47,499 nucleotides of DNA, taken from Pseudomonadota bacterium (GTDB lineage: Bacteria > Pseudomonadota > Gammaproteobacteria > Burkholderiales > Burkholderiaceae_C). The stretch lies in the NCBI GenBank assembly GCA_018240985.1, contig JAFEER010000241.1, positions 1-47,499 on the forward strand. Reading direction: 5' to 3'. The notes beneath the pieces were generated by a model that saw nothing but the letters and a program-made list of their open reading frames with translations, ran no database searches and was not told the origin of the DNA. The position numbers were made by a program, and so were the translations under genes. This document shows, in pieces, positions 31,535 to 39,365 of the stretch; position 1 is the stretch's first letter; each line of letters opens with the position of its first letter.

Positions 31535-33724
31535 CTACTTGATCGGTGGTGGCGGTGCGTCGTCGCAACCGGGGTCGTCCAGGCCAAAGCCCACCCAGTG
31601 CAGCTTCAGCGTCGGGATATGCGCGCGGTCGTAGCTACCGTCCTCGGGCTGCACCTGGGGCGGCCAGATACAGGGCGGCGGGTATTCGTTGTTTTCCGGG
31701 TCGCGGTGCTTGGGCGCGCTGGCGCTGCGGTTCCAGTCCCAGGCCTTGTAGCCATAGCCGCGGTCGGCGTCCAGGTTCCAGTCCACGTAGGGCAGTTCAG
31801 TCCGCTGGCCGGGCTGCGGGCTTTGCCGCGTGTGCAGCCAGATCTGGTAGCAGGAGAAGCTGACCGCATCGCCCAGGTGGGCGTCGGTGCGCAGCAGGGT
31901 GGGCGCGTTGTCGTTGACCCACTGCGGCGAGGGCGAGGTCTCGAGCTGGTCGCGCACATTGGCGTCGGTGGCGACGGGCTGGAACAGCACCGTGGGCAGC
32001 GAGCGCTGCGCATACGGCCCGGCCATGGTCAGCGCCAGCTCGGCCGGCTGCGCCTGCGGGTAGGCCCAGGGGCTGTGGTACTCGGTCGGCGTGCGGCCGT
32101 CGGACTCGGTGGGGTACAGGTGCGGGTAGACGAGATCGCGGAACGGCGTCTTGCCCGGCGGGGGCAGGGCGCCGGCCGGGAAGATGTCGCCGATGTCGGC
32201 CATCACGGTCTTGAACACCGCGCTGTCGGGCAGGCCTATGGCCACCAGGCCCAGGCTGATCTCGTCGTCCATGGGCAGCATGTAGCCGGTCATCACCAGG
32301 GCCGAGCGGAAGGTTTTCAGCAGGTGGTACAGCGGGAGTTCCAGCGCGTAGTACAGGCCGAGCCGGATCGGGTAGGTGGCAATGTCGGCCAGCACCGCCC
32401 AGGGCAGCGTCGCCAGGTACAGGGCGACTTCCAGGATGTAGGCCAGCGCGTTGATGATGGACAGCAAGAAGTCCAGCAGGTCGTCGAACCAGCTGGAGTC
32501 GCCGCTGTCGCTGCCCGGCGCCGACTCCTGCGGGTCGCTGGGGGTGGGGAACTGCAGGTTGGGAAACAGCTCCGGCGGCGCCGGCGGCTCGTGCGCGAAG
32601 CCGTCCACCGTGGTCATCTTGAGGAAGGAGAACAGCAGCCGGTAGGTCTCCGCTATCAGCTCCACGGTGGGCCGGCCGTCCTCCTCGCGCAGGATCTTCG
32701 GGTGCACGCCGTTGCTGTAGAACACGTCCTTGATGGCGTCGTGCAGCAGCTGGGCGACGGGCTCGGCCAGCTTGGAATCCAAGTCCAGCAGGCGCCGCCG
32801 CTCCCAGTTCTCGCGCAGCGTGCCGCCCGTGGGGTAGGCGGGGCGCGGCACGGCGGCGCCGTCCGACTCGTCGAAGGCAATGTCGTAGTACAGCGCCGAT
32901 TCGGTCAGCTGCGGGTATTGCGTGCTGGAGCCGGGGCGGTTCGGGTCGCGCAGGTACCAGAACGCGTCGAGGTGGTTCTCCACCAGGTGGTGGCGCTGCC
33001 AGTGCAGGCGGAACGGCCCGCCGGCAATGGCGTTCACAAACGGGTGGCCGGTGACGTCGGCGCCCACATGGGTGATGTAGCCCAGGGCGTAGGCCTGGGC
33101 GCGCTCGCGCAGGTCGGCGTCTTCCAGCGCCGCTGCGGCGCGCCACAGCGCGCGCCCGAACTGGCCGGTGCGCCGGTAGTGCAGCATGTCCGACCACAGG
33201 AAGGCCTGCTCGTCCCAGCCCTTGTTGTGGCCCATGGAGAAGTAGGTGAACAAGTCCCAGTTCTGCGTGGCCAGGTCTTCCAGCGCCGTGATGAGGATGC
33301 TGCTGAGCTCGCCGGCGACGTTGCCCACGACCTCGGACAGCCCGCCGGTCAGGCGGCTGATCTCCTCCTCGGTGTCCTCGGAGATGGGGCCGATGTATTT
33401 CTCCCACTTGGTGATGTAGGGGTCAACCGCGTCGTACAGGCCGAGCAGGAAATGCTCGAAGTTGGCCAGCACGCTCGACAGCGGGATGTCGATGGGCCCG
33501 ACCTTGGTGTCGCGGAAGTCGGGCAGGAAGAAGAACAGATCCGGGCCAATGGCGCCCAGGGCTGAAAAATTGCTGTGCGCCTGCATCAGCCGCCCCAGTT
33601 CCTTGGGGTCTGGGCCGATCCACTCGGGGTTGATGCGCTTGCTGGCCTGCGGGACATACCCCTGTGCCGCCAGCTGCTTGGCCACGCCACGCATGACACT
33701 CACGTGAATCATCGGTCCGGGCAT
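31535..33724 (-). CDS. Large zinc-dependent phospholipase C-like protein
   Basis: A 729-residue protein. The N-terminal 250 residues carry the pattern of the Zn-dependent phospholipase C family: an early His (MPGPMIHVSVM), GAIGPDLFFFLPDF near residue 58, MGHNKGWDEQAF, and YALGYITHVGADVTGHPFVN near 215. Residues about 411-471 are strongly hydrophobic (FLLSIINALAYILEVALYLA and PWAVLADIATYPIRLGLYYA), implying membrane contact. The C-terminal 200 residues are unlike anything I know. No N-terminal signal peptide. GGAGG precedes ATG at 33724. It is first in a two-gene unit with the zinc-ribbon/CARDB-like protein. Toxin, effector or lipid-acting enzyme are all possible. Confidence 0.7.
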   Translation of the reverse strand: MPGPMIHVSVMRGVAKQLAAQGYVPQASKRINPEWIGPDPKELGRLMQAHSNFSALGAIGPDLFFFLPDFRDTKVGPIDIPLSSVLANFEHFLLGLYDAVDPYITKWEKYIGPISEDTEEEISRLTGGLSEVVGNVAGELSSILITALEDLATQNWDLFTYFSMGHNKGWDEQAFLWSDMLHYRRTGQFGRALWRAAAALEDADLRERAQAYALGYITHVGADVTGHPFVNAIAGGPFRLHWQRHHLVENHLDAFWYLRDPNRPGSSTQYPQLTESALYYDIAFDESDGAAVPRPAYPTGGTLRENWERRRLLDLDSKLAEPVAQLLHDAIKDVFYSNGVHPKILREEDGRPTVELIAETYRLLFSFLKMTTVDGFAHEPPAPPELFPNLQFPTPSDPQESAPGSDSGDSSWFDDLLDFLLSIINALAYILEVALYLATLPWAVLADIATYPIRLGLYYALELPLYHLLKTFRSALVMTGYMLPMDDEISLGLVAIGLPDSAVFKTVMADIGDIFPAGALPPPGKTPFRDLVYPHLYPTESDGRTPTEYHSPWAYPQAQPAELALTMAGPYAQRSLPTVLFQPVATDANVRDQLETSPSPQWVNDNAPTLLRTDAHLGDAVSFSCYQIWLHTRQSPQPGQRTELPYVDWNLDADRGYGYKAWDWNRSASAPKHRDPENNEYPPPCIWPPQVQPEDGSYDRAHIPTLKLHWVGFGLDDPGCDDAPPPPIK

Positions 33725-33958
33725 ATCAACCTCCGCGCATCGCGCAGTGCACGCCAACTTCGCGTGCGGCCATGGTCATCCCGGTTGGCACTTGAAAGTG
33801 CCATCAATTATTTCTGGTGGGAGCCGCGGCGCTGTGCTGGATAGCGTCCAAGCCGTTGATTTGACTGTTGGATTGCCGGCGGGGCAGCGGGCGGACTTGC
33901 AACCCGCCGATTGCAGATCTGCGTTTTGCTTGCAATTATTTTTGGAACATTCAGGTTC
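33725..33958. other. Intergenic stretch upstream of the phospholipase C-like gene
   Basis: Together with the element that follows it makes a gap of about 360 bp. No gene is seen. The palindrome GCAGATCTGC lies at 33913-33922, and the surrounding 33890-33930 (GCGGACTTGCAACCCGCCGA onward) has the look of an interspersed repeat remnant. The promoter of the phospholipase C-like gene must be here. Confidence 0.4.
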
Positions 33959-34121
33959 GGAGCCTGTCGGACTTGGAAATCGCCGGCTGCAAATTGACCG
34001 CAGCAGTCCATTTTTCACCGTCTTTTTGCCCCATAGCCGGGCTATGAGGCTGCAAATCCGGCAAAAACTGTCCTCGCTGGGGTCAATTTTCGCTTTCGAC
34101 GCTCCAAGTCCGACAGGCTCC
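33959..34121. mobile_element. 163-bp MITE-like element with 19-bp terminal inverted repeats
   Basis: The ends are a perfect 19-bp inverted repeat, GGAGCCTGTCGGACTTGGA at 33959-33977 and its complement at 34103-34121. Inside are nested inverted repeats: AAATTGACC/GGTCAATTT (33991-33999 and 34081-34089), TTTTTGCC/GGCAAAAA (34023-34030 and 34060-34067) and the central CATAGC-CGG-GCTATG (34032-34046). It has no coding capacity. Its right end is inside yqiA and supplies that gene's last codons and stop. Confidence 0.75.
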
Positions 34122-34703
34122 CAGACGGCAAAACCGCAGCACCTCTGCCAGATGCGCCGGGAAGTCGCTCAGCGCGTGGTCGCCACCCTCCAGCACCTGC
34201 TGGTGCGCCTGCGGGTAGCGCGCCACCATCTCGCGCCAGTCCAGCAGCTCATCGCCCCGGGCGGCGATCAAGAGCTCGGCCGCGGCCGCGGGCTGCCGGC
34301 TGACGTCCAGCGCCAGCAGTTCGGTGATGAACTCGGGCTGGAAGAAAAACCGATCTTCGGGGTCATGCCAGCTGGCCTGCTCGCCAATATGGCGCGCCAG
34401 GTCGCGCGCCGGGTTCACGGCGGGGTTCAGCAGCACGCTTTTGCAACCGGCCTGCTGCGCCACCCAGCTGGCGTAGAAGCCGCCCAGCGACGAGCCGATC
34501 ACCGCCATGCCATCGCCCTGGGGCCAATGCGCGATGCCCTCGGCCACCAGGGCCATGGCGGCGCGCGGCGAGGGCGGCAGCTGCGGGCACCACAGCAGCA
34601 CGCCGGGATGGTGGCGCGCCACATGGCTGGCCACCAGGCGCGCCTTGGCGGACTGGGGCGAGGAGCGAAAGCCGTGCAGGTAGAGCAGGTGGGAGGTGGC
34701 CAT
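34083..34703 (-). CDS. YqiA/YcfP family alpha/beta hydrolase (esterase)
   Basis: A 206-residue esterase-like protein. It starts MATSHLLYLHGFRSSPQSAK with the oxyanion strand LYLHGF, then the nucleophile elbow AVIGSSLGGFYASW (G-S-S-L-G-G), LLNPAVNPARDL, the acid region LLIAARGDELLDW and the catalytic His in LEGGDHALSDF, all typical of YqiA. ATG at 34703 is chosen over one three codons upstream. Odd: the natural end of the family falls near VLRFCRL; the last 12 residues (GACRTWSVESEN) and the stop are coded by the inverted-repeat element at 33959-34121. It is divergent from rodA. Confidence 0.9.
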   Translation of the reverse strand: MATSHLLYLHGFRSSPQSAKARLVASHVARHHPGVLLWCPQLPPSPRAAMALVAEGIAHWPQGDGMAVIGSSLGGFYASWVAQQAGCKSVLLNPAVNPARDLARHIGEQASWHDPEDRFFFQPEFITELLALDVSRQPAAAAELLIAARGDELLDWREMVARYPQAHQQVLEGGDHALSDFPAHLAEVLRFCRLGACRTWSVESEN

Positions 34704-34740
34704 GGGGTGCATTATCCGGGGCGCCGATAATCACGCCCCC

Positions 34741-35922
34741 ATGTCCACCGCCTTTGACACGCCCACCCTGCCGCAGCGCATCCTGCCCCTGTTCCGGGGC
34801 TTCGACTGGCCGCTGATCCTGCTGTTGTTGGTGCTGGCCAGCATCGGCCTGGTGGCGATGTATTCCTCGGGTTACGACCATGGCACGCGCTTTTACGACC
34901 ATGGACGCAACATGCTGCTGGCGGCCGGCATCATGTTCCTGGTGGCCCAGGTGCCGCCGCAGCGCCTGATGGTGCTGGCCGTGCCGCTGTACGCGCTGGG
35001 CGTGGCCCTGCTGGTGGCGGTGGCGCTGTTCGGCATCACCAAGAAGGGCGCCACGCGCTGGCTCAACGTGGGCGTGGTGGTGCAGCCGAGCGAACTGATG
35101 AAGATCGCCATGCCGCTGATGCTGGCCTGGTGGTTCCAGAAGCGCGAGGGCCAGCTGCACGCGCTGGAGTTCATCGTCGCCGGCGTGCTGCTATTGATTC
35201 CCGTGGGCCTGATCATGAAGCAGCCGGATCTGGGCACCTCGCTGCTGGTCATGGCAGCGGGTTTGTCGGTGATCTTCTTTGCCGGCCTGCCCTGGAAGCT
35301 GGTGGCGCCGCCGGTGCTGCTGGGCGCGGTCGGCATCGCCCTCATCGTCTGGTACGAGCCCCAGCTGTGCGCCGACGGTGTGCGCTGGTCGGTGCTGCGC
35401 GACTACCAGCAGCAGCGCATCTGCACCCTGCTCGACCCCACGCGCGACCCGCTGGGCAAGGGCTTTCACATCATCCAGGGCATGATCGCCATCGGCTCGG
35501 GCGGGGTCTGGGGCAAGGGCTTCATGTCGGGCACGCAGACGCACCTGGAGTTCATTCCCGAGCGCACCACCGACTTCATCTTCGCCGCCTTTTCCGAGGA
35601 ATTCGGCCTCGCCGGCAACCTCACGCTCATCGTCTGCTACGTGCTGCTGGTATGGCGCTCGCTGGCGATTGCGGCCACTGCCGGCACGCTGTTCGGGCGC
35701 CTCATGGCCGGGGCCGTGGCGGTGATCTTCTTCGTCTATTCGTTTGTCAACATGGGCATGGTCAGCGGCATCCTGCCTGTGGTGGGCGTGCCGCTGCCCT
35801 TCGTGAGCTATGGCGGAACGGCCATGGTCACGCTGGGGCTGGCGCTGGGGGTGCTGATGTCGGTGGCGCGCGCGCGCCATCAACCGGGCGAGGACGCGCC
35901 CGATTCGATACAGGAGTTGTAG
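34741..35922 (+). CDS. rodA: Rod shape-determining protein RodA (SEDS peptidoglycan polymerase)
   Basis: Lipid II polymerase of the elongasome. The 393-residue protein has about ten membrane helices. SEDS motifs: GATRWLNVGVVVQPSELMKIAMPL, KQPDLGTSLLVMAAG, GSGGVWGKGFMSGTQTHLEFIPERTTDFIFAAFSEE (written in parts; the catalytic Asp lies in the large loop before it) and the C-terminal VGVPLPFVSYGGTAMVTLG. The start is the ATG at 34741. The usual partner pbp2/mrdA is not visible here. tldD follows 43 bp downstream. Confidence 0.95.
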   Translation: MSTAFDTPTLPQRILPLFRGFDWPLILLLLVLASIGLVAMYSSGYDHGTRFYDHGRNMLLAAGIMFLVAQVPPQRLMVLAVPLYALGVALLVAVALFGITKKGATRWLNVGVVVQPSELMKIAMPLMLAWWFQKREGQLHALEFIVAGVLLLIPVGLIMKQPDLGTSLLVMAAGLSVIFFAGLPWKLVAPPVLLGAVGIALIVWYEPQLCADGVRWSVLRDYQQQRICTLLDPTRDPLGKGFHIIQGMIAIGSGGVWGKGFMSGTQTHLEFIPERTTDFIFAAFSEEFGLAGNLTLIVCYVLLVWRSLAIAATAGTLFGRLMAGAVAVIFFVYSFVNMGMVSGILPVVGVPLPFVSYGGTAMVTLGLALGVLMSVARARHQPGEDAPDSIQEL

Positions 35923-35965
35923 CCACCCGGCGGCAGGGGACGCGGGCCCTGCCTACAATCGCCGC

Positions 35966-37426
35966 ATGATCTCCCGCGAACCCACCATTGAACGCCTGGC
36001 GCTGGCGCGCGAGCTGCTGCTCACGCCCTTCGGCCTGGATGAGTCCCATCTCTCCCGCGCGCTGGCGCAAATCCGCGCGCACCGCGTCGATGACGCCGAC
36101 CTGTACTTCCAGTACACGCGCAGCGAGGGCTGGAGCCTGGAGGAGGGCATCGTCAAGACGGGCTCTTTCAGCATCGACCAGGGCGTGGGCGTGCGCGCCG
36201 TGAGCGGCGAGAAGACCGCCTTTGCCTATTCCGACGACATCTCCGAGGCCTCGCTGCTCGATGCCGCCCGCACCGTGCGGTCAATTTCGGCTGCAGCCGG
36301 CTCTGGACGTGCGCGAGTAGCAAGCAAAAAGATAGCTAAGAGCCGCTCCCTCTACCCCCATATCGACCCCATCGCCACGCTGGACAGCACGGCCAAGGTG
36401 CAGCTGCTGGAGCGCGCCGAGCAGCGCGCCCGCGCCAAGGATCCGCGCGTGGTGCAGGTCATGGCGGGCCTGGCGAGCGAGTACGACGTGGTGCTGGTGG
36501 CGCGCGCCGACGGCACGCTCGCGGCCGACGTGCGCCCGCTGGTGCGCCTGTCCATCACCGTGATCGCCGAGCAGGGCGGGCGGCGCGAGGTGGGCTCGGC
36601 CGGCGGCGGCGGGCGCTTCGGCCTGCCCTACTTCAGCGACGAGCAGATCGGCAAATATGTGGATGAGGCCGTGAACGCCGCCCTGGTGAACCTGGAATCG
36701 CGCCCGGCGCCGGCCGGCGAGATGACCGTGGTGCTCGGCCCCGGCTGGCCCGGCGTGCTGCTTCACGAGGCCGTGGGGCATGGGCTGGAGGGTGATTTCA
36801 ACCGCAAGGGCTCTTCGGCGTTCAGCGGCCGCATCGGCCAGCGCGTGGCCGCCAAGGGCGTGACGGTGCTGGACGACGGCACCATCGCCGACCGGCGCGG
36901 CTCGCTGAACGTGGACGACGAGGGCCATGCCACGCAGAAGAACGTGCTGATCGAGGACGGCATCCTGAAGGGCTACATCCAGGACTCCATGAACGCCCGC
37001 CTGATGGGTGCCAAGCCCACCGGCAACGGCCGGCGCGAGAGCTATGCCCACATCCCCATGCCGCGCATGACCAACACCTACATGCTGGCCGGCGACAAGG
37101 ATCCGAAGGAAATCGTCGCCAGCATCAAGAAGGGCCTGTATGCCACCAACTTCGGCGGCGGCCAGGTGGACATCACCAGCGGCAAGTTCGTGTTCTCGGC
37201 CAGCGAGGCCTACTGGGTGGAGAACGGCAAGATCCTCTACCCCGTGAAGGGCGCCACGATCGTCGGCAGCGGCCCCGAGTCACTTAAAAAAGTGAGCATG
37301 ATCGGCAACGACCTGGCGCTGGACAGCGGCGTCGGCACCTGCGGCAAGGAGGGCCAGAGCGTGCCCGTGGGCGTCGGCCAGCCGACCATGCGCATCGATG
37401 GCATCACGGTGGGCGGCACGGCCTGA
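35966..37426 (+). CDS. tldD: Metalloprotease TldD
   Basis: Subunit of the TldD-TldE protease, which trims peptides such as microcin B17 and modified RiPP precursors. The 486-residue protein has the zinc site HEAVGHGLEGDF (residues 267-278) and the conserved stretches AYSDDISEASLLDAAR, GSLNVDDEGH, GYIQDSMNARLMG and YATNFGGGQVDITSGKFVFS. Residues about 108-128 (ISAAAGSGRARVASKKIAKS) are a variable linker whose DNA partly resembles the short repeat (AGCAAGCAAAAAGATAGCT). tldE is not in the window. No obvious terminator follows; the aroG leader begins 73 bp downstream. Confidence 0.95.
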   Translation: MISREPTIERLALARELLLTPFGLDESHLSRALAQIRAHRVDDADLYFQYTRSEGWSLEEGIVKTGSFSIDQGVGVRAVSGEKTAFAYSDDISEASLLDAARTVRSISAAAGSGRARVASKKIAKSRSLYPHIDPIATLDSTAKVQLLERAEQRARAKDPRVVQVMAGLASEYDVVLVARADGTLAADVRPLVRLSITVIAEQGGRREVGSAGGGGRFGLPYFSDEQIGKYVDEAVNAALVNLESRPAPAGEMTVVLGPGWPGVLLHEAVGHGLEGDFNRKGSSAFSGRIGQRVAAKGVTVLDDGTIADRRGSLNVDDEGHATQKNVLIEDGILKGYIQDSMNARLMGAKPTGNGRRESYAHIPMPRMTNTYMLAGDKDPKEIVASIKKGLYATNFGGGQVDITSGKFVFSASEAYWVENGKILYPVKGATIVGSGPESLKKVSMIGNDLALDSGVGTCGKEGQSVPVGVGQPTMRIDGITVGGTA

Positions 37427-37461
37427 CGCGGAATTTGTCGCGCCTTGACCACAAAAAGGTT

Positions 37462-37491
37462 TTGCTGCAGTGCCGCAAATCGTGCTACATT
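37462..37491 (+). promoter_or_regulatory. Possible promoter of the aroG leader
   Basis: TTGCTG (37462-37467), an 18-bp spacer and TACATT (37486-37491) form a reasonable sigma-70 promoter. The expected transcription start, about 37498, would place the leader ATG at or next to the 5' end, making the leader peptide mRNA leaderless. An alternative -35-like TTGACC at 37445 has no -10 at the right spacing. Confidence 0.4.
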
Positions 37492-37498
37492 GAAGCGC

Positions 37499-37555
37499 AT
37501 GTCGATTCGTAGCGCGTCTTATTTTTACTTTTGGTTCTCTGTCCATGGCGGATGA
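37499..37555 (+). CDS. aroG leader peptide, aromatic-rich (18 residues)
   Basis: The short frame encodes MSIRSASYFYFWFSVHGG and ends in TGA. Residues 8-13 are six consecutive aromatics, Tyr-Phe-Tyr-Phe-Trp-Phe. It lies 120 bp before aroG, which makes the first committed step of aromatic amino acid synthesis, and is followed 42 bp later by a strong terminator. This is the arrangement of pheL- and trpL-type attenuators, where ribosome stalling at codons for the end product prevents termination. The random occurrence of six aromatic codons exactly here is very unlikely. Only a weak GAAG precedes the ATG, consistent with the possible leaderless start. Confidence 0.85.
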   Translation: MSIRSASYFYFWFSVHGG

Positions 37556-37596
37556 GAGAGGTAGACGCGCACCCTGACTGAGCCCCTTCTCCCAAG

Positions 37597-37636
37597 AACC
37601 GCCGAAGCTGCAAAGCCCGGCGGTTTTTTTGTTTTT
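37597..37636 (+). terminator. Attenuator terminator upstream of aroG
   Basis: AACCGCCG (37597-37604) pairs with CGGCGGTT (37618-37625), with an inner GCT/AGC pair, followed by seven T, G and five T. It lies between the leader peptide and aroG and would stop transcription before the gene. A competing pair is possible between GGCGG at the end of the leader ORF (37547-37551) and CCGCC of the 5' arm (37599-37603), a candidate antiterminator. Confidence 0.85.
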
Positions 37637-37674
37637 GAACCTGTCCTGACACATCAACCCGCGAGGATCACCCC

Positions 37675-38793
37675 ATGACCGCAGCCGCCCCCAGCCACGA
37701 AGCCTGGTATCCCAACGTCGAGAAAACCAGCCAGACCGACGACCAACGTATCGAGGAAATTACCGTGCTTCCCCCTCCCGAACACCTGATCCGCTTCTTC
37801 CCCATCCGCGGAACCGAGGTCGAGTCGCTGATCGGCAACACGCGCCGCAGCATCCAGCGCATCATGAATGGCGAGGACGATCGCCTGCTGGTCATCCTCG
37901 GCCCCTGCTCCATCCACAACCCCCAGGCGGCGCTGGAATACGCGCAAAAGCTGAAAGTGGTGCGCGAGCAGTACAAGGATCAGCTCGAAGTAGTGATGCG
38001 CGTGTACTTTGAGAAGCCGCGCACCACCGTGGGCTGGAAGGGCCTGATCAACGACCCCTACCTGGACGGCAGCTACCGCATCGACGAGGGCCTGCGCATC
38101 GCGCGCCAGCTGCTCATCGACATCAACCGCCTGGGCGTACCCGCGGGCAGCGAGTTCCTGGACGTGATCTCGCCGCAGTACATCGGCGACCTGATCAGCT
38201 GGGGCGCCATCGGTGCGCGCACCACCGAGAGCCAGGTGCACCGCGAGCTGGCCTCAGGCATCTCGGCGCCGATCGGCTTCAAGAACGGCACCGACGGCAA
38301 CATCCGCATCGCCACCGACGCCATCCAGTCCGCCAGCCGCGGCCACCACTTCCTGTCGGTGCACAAGAACGGCCAGGTGGCGATAGTGCGCACCGTTGGC
38401 AACAAGGACTGCCACGTCATCCTGCGCGGCGGCAAGGCGCCCAACTACGACGCGGCCAGCGTCGCCGCGGCCTGCAAGGACCTGACGGCCGCCGGCCTGC
38501 CGGCCACGCTGATGGTGGACTGCAGCCACGCCAACAGCAACAAGCAGCACGAGCGCCAGCGCGACGTGGCGCGCGACATCGCGGCGCAGATCGCCGGCGG
38601 CTCGCGCAGCGTGTTCGGGGTGATGATCGAAGGCCACCTGCAGGCCGGGGCGCAGAAGTTCACGCCTGGCAAGGACGATCCCGCGAAGCTGGAATACGGC
38701 AAGAGCATCACCGATGCCTGCCTGGGCTGGGACGATTCCGTCGCCTGCCTGGCCGAGCTGGCCGCTGCCGTGCAGGCCCGCCGGTCGGTGTAA
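37675..38793 (+). CDS. aroG: 3-deoxy-7-phosphoheptulonate (DAHP) synthase, class I
   Basis: Condenses PEP and erythrose 4-phosphate to DAHP. The 372-residue protein is of the AroF/G/H type: LLVILGPCSIHNPQAALEYA (metal Cys), VVMRVYFEKPRTTVGWKGL, SEFLDVISPQYIGDLISWGAIGARTTESQ (in parts), IGFKNGTDGN, LRGGKAPNYD and LMVDCSHANSNKQHERQ, ending with VFGVMIEGHL. GAGG lies 10 bases before ATG at 37675. Expression should be controlled by the upstream leader and attenuator. Which aromatic amino acid also inhibits the enzyme cannot be read off. Confidence 0.97.
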   Translation: MTAAAPSHEAWYPNVEKTSQTDDQRIEEITVLPPPEHLIRFFPIRGTEVESLIGNTRRSIQRIMNGEDDRLLVILGPCSIHNPQAALEYAQKLKVVREQYKDQLEVVMRVYFEKPRTTVGWKGLINDPYLDGSYRIDEGLRIARQLLIDINRLGVPAGSEFLDVISPQYIGDLISWGAIGARTTESQVHRELASGISAPIGFKNGTDGNIRIATDAIQSASRGHHFLSVHKNGQVAIVRTVGNKDCHVILRGGKAPNYDAASVAAACKDLTAAGLPATLMVDCSHANSNKQHERQRDVARDIAAQIAGGSRSVFGVMIEGHLQAGAQKFTPGKDDPAKLEYGKSITDACLGWDDSVACLAELAAAVQARRSV

Positions 38794-38834
38794 GCTGCGC
38801 AGGCCTATCTCCACCCACTTCAGAAAGAGCCAAC

Positions 38835-39146
38835 ATGCGCAGCGAAGTATTTGTCACCCTGTCGCCCCAACAGGAATTCAAGCTCGACGCCGAGGGCGGC
38901 CAGGCCTTTACCCATGAAGAGGCGCGCCGCTGGCTGGATGACGAATTCGTGCGCCTGGAGTGCGAACCGCTGCGCGCCAGCGGCAAGGTGCTGCTGGCCG
39001 ACAAGGTGCTGACGGTGGCCAGCGCGGCCGGCCAACGTCTGCTGGCCGACGCGGCCTGGTCGGCCCAGTTTGCCCGCGCCACCGTGGCCGCCCTGGGGCG
39101 CCCCGTGGTGCGCGTGGACGTGCCGGCCATGACGGTCGGTTTTTAA
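38835..39146 (+). CDS. Conserved small protein of unknown function
   Basis: A 103-residue soluble protein (MRSEVFVTLSPQQEFKLDAE) with no signal peptide, membrane helix or Cys. It has an acidic, helical centre (HEEARRWLDDEFVRLECEPL) and a C-terminal beta-like end (GRPVVRVDVPAMTVGF). I do not recognise a family. It begins 41 bp after aroG on the same strand with AAAGAG before the ATG, so it may be co-transcribed with aroG. Codon use is like its neighbours, so it is a real gene. Confidence 0.75.
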   Translation: MRSEVFVTLSPQQEFKLDAEGGQAFTHEEARRWLDDEFVRLECEPLRASGKVLLADKVLTVASAAGQRLLADAAWSAQFARATVAALGRPVVRVDVPAMTVGF

Positions 39147-39190
39147 ACCATTGAATCAAAAAGGCTTGGCCATGTACATTCCACAGAAGC

Positions 39191-39280
39191 CCCTCACCCC
39201 TCCCTCTCCCCAAAGGGGCGAGGGCGATCGGTTGCGCCGGTATTTCTCCCTCTCCCTCTGGGAGAGGGTGGGGGTGAGGG
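39191..39280. repeat. C/G-rich palindromic intergenic repeat
   Basis: CCCTCACCCC (39191-39200) pairs perfectly with GGGGTGAGGG (39271-39280), and CCCTCTCCC (39202-39210) with GGGAGAGGG (39260-39268). An alternative local hairpin is CTCTCCC-TCT-GGGAGAG at 39252-39266. It lies between two convergent genes, like the related 20913-20990 structure. Confidence 0.65.
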
Positions 39281-39326
39281 CCCGTGGCTTGATCTGAGAT
39301 ATGTCGCCAATCAGGCAAAAAGGCTG

Positions 39327-39365
39327 CCAACCCTTGTCTGCCAAGCGCTGGCAGCTATTTTTTTG
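39327..39365 (+). repeat. Short interspersed repeat overlapping the end of mpl
   Basis: CTTGTCTGCCAAGCG gives an inverted CTTG/CAAG, then CTGGCAGCTATTTTTTTG. This is the clearest copy of the repeat also found in purL and aroE. Its T-run codes, on the minus strand, the last two Lys codons and part of the end of mpl, including the TAG stop. Confidence 0.6.

Noticed and set aside
33747-34730. 327-codon plus-strand ORF across the inverted-repeat element and yqiA
   Set aside because: It is antisense to the recognisable YqiA esterase and runs through the non-coding element.
36280-36330. Copy of the short repeat inside tldD
   Set aside because: Only AGCAAGCAAAAAGATAGCT matches loosely; the inverted part is missing, so it was noted in tldD but not listed as a repeat.
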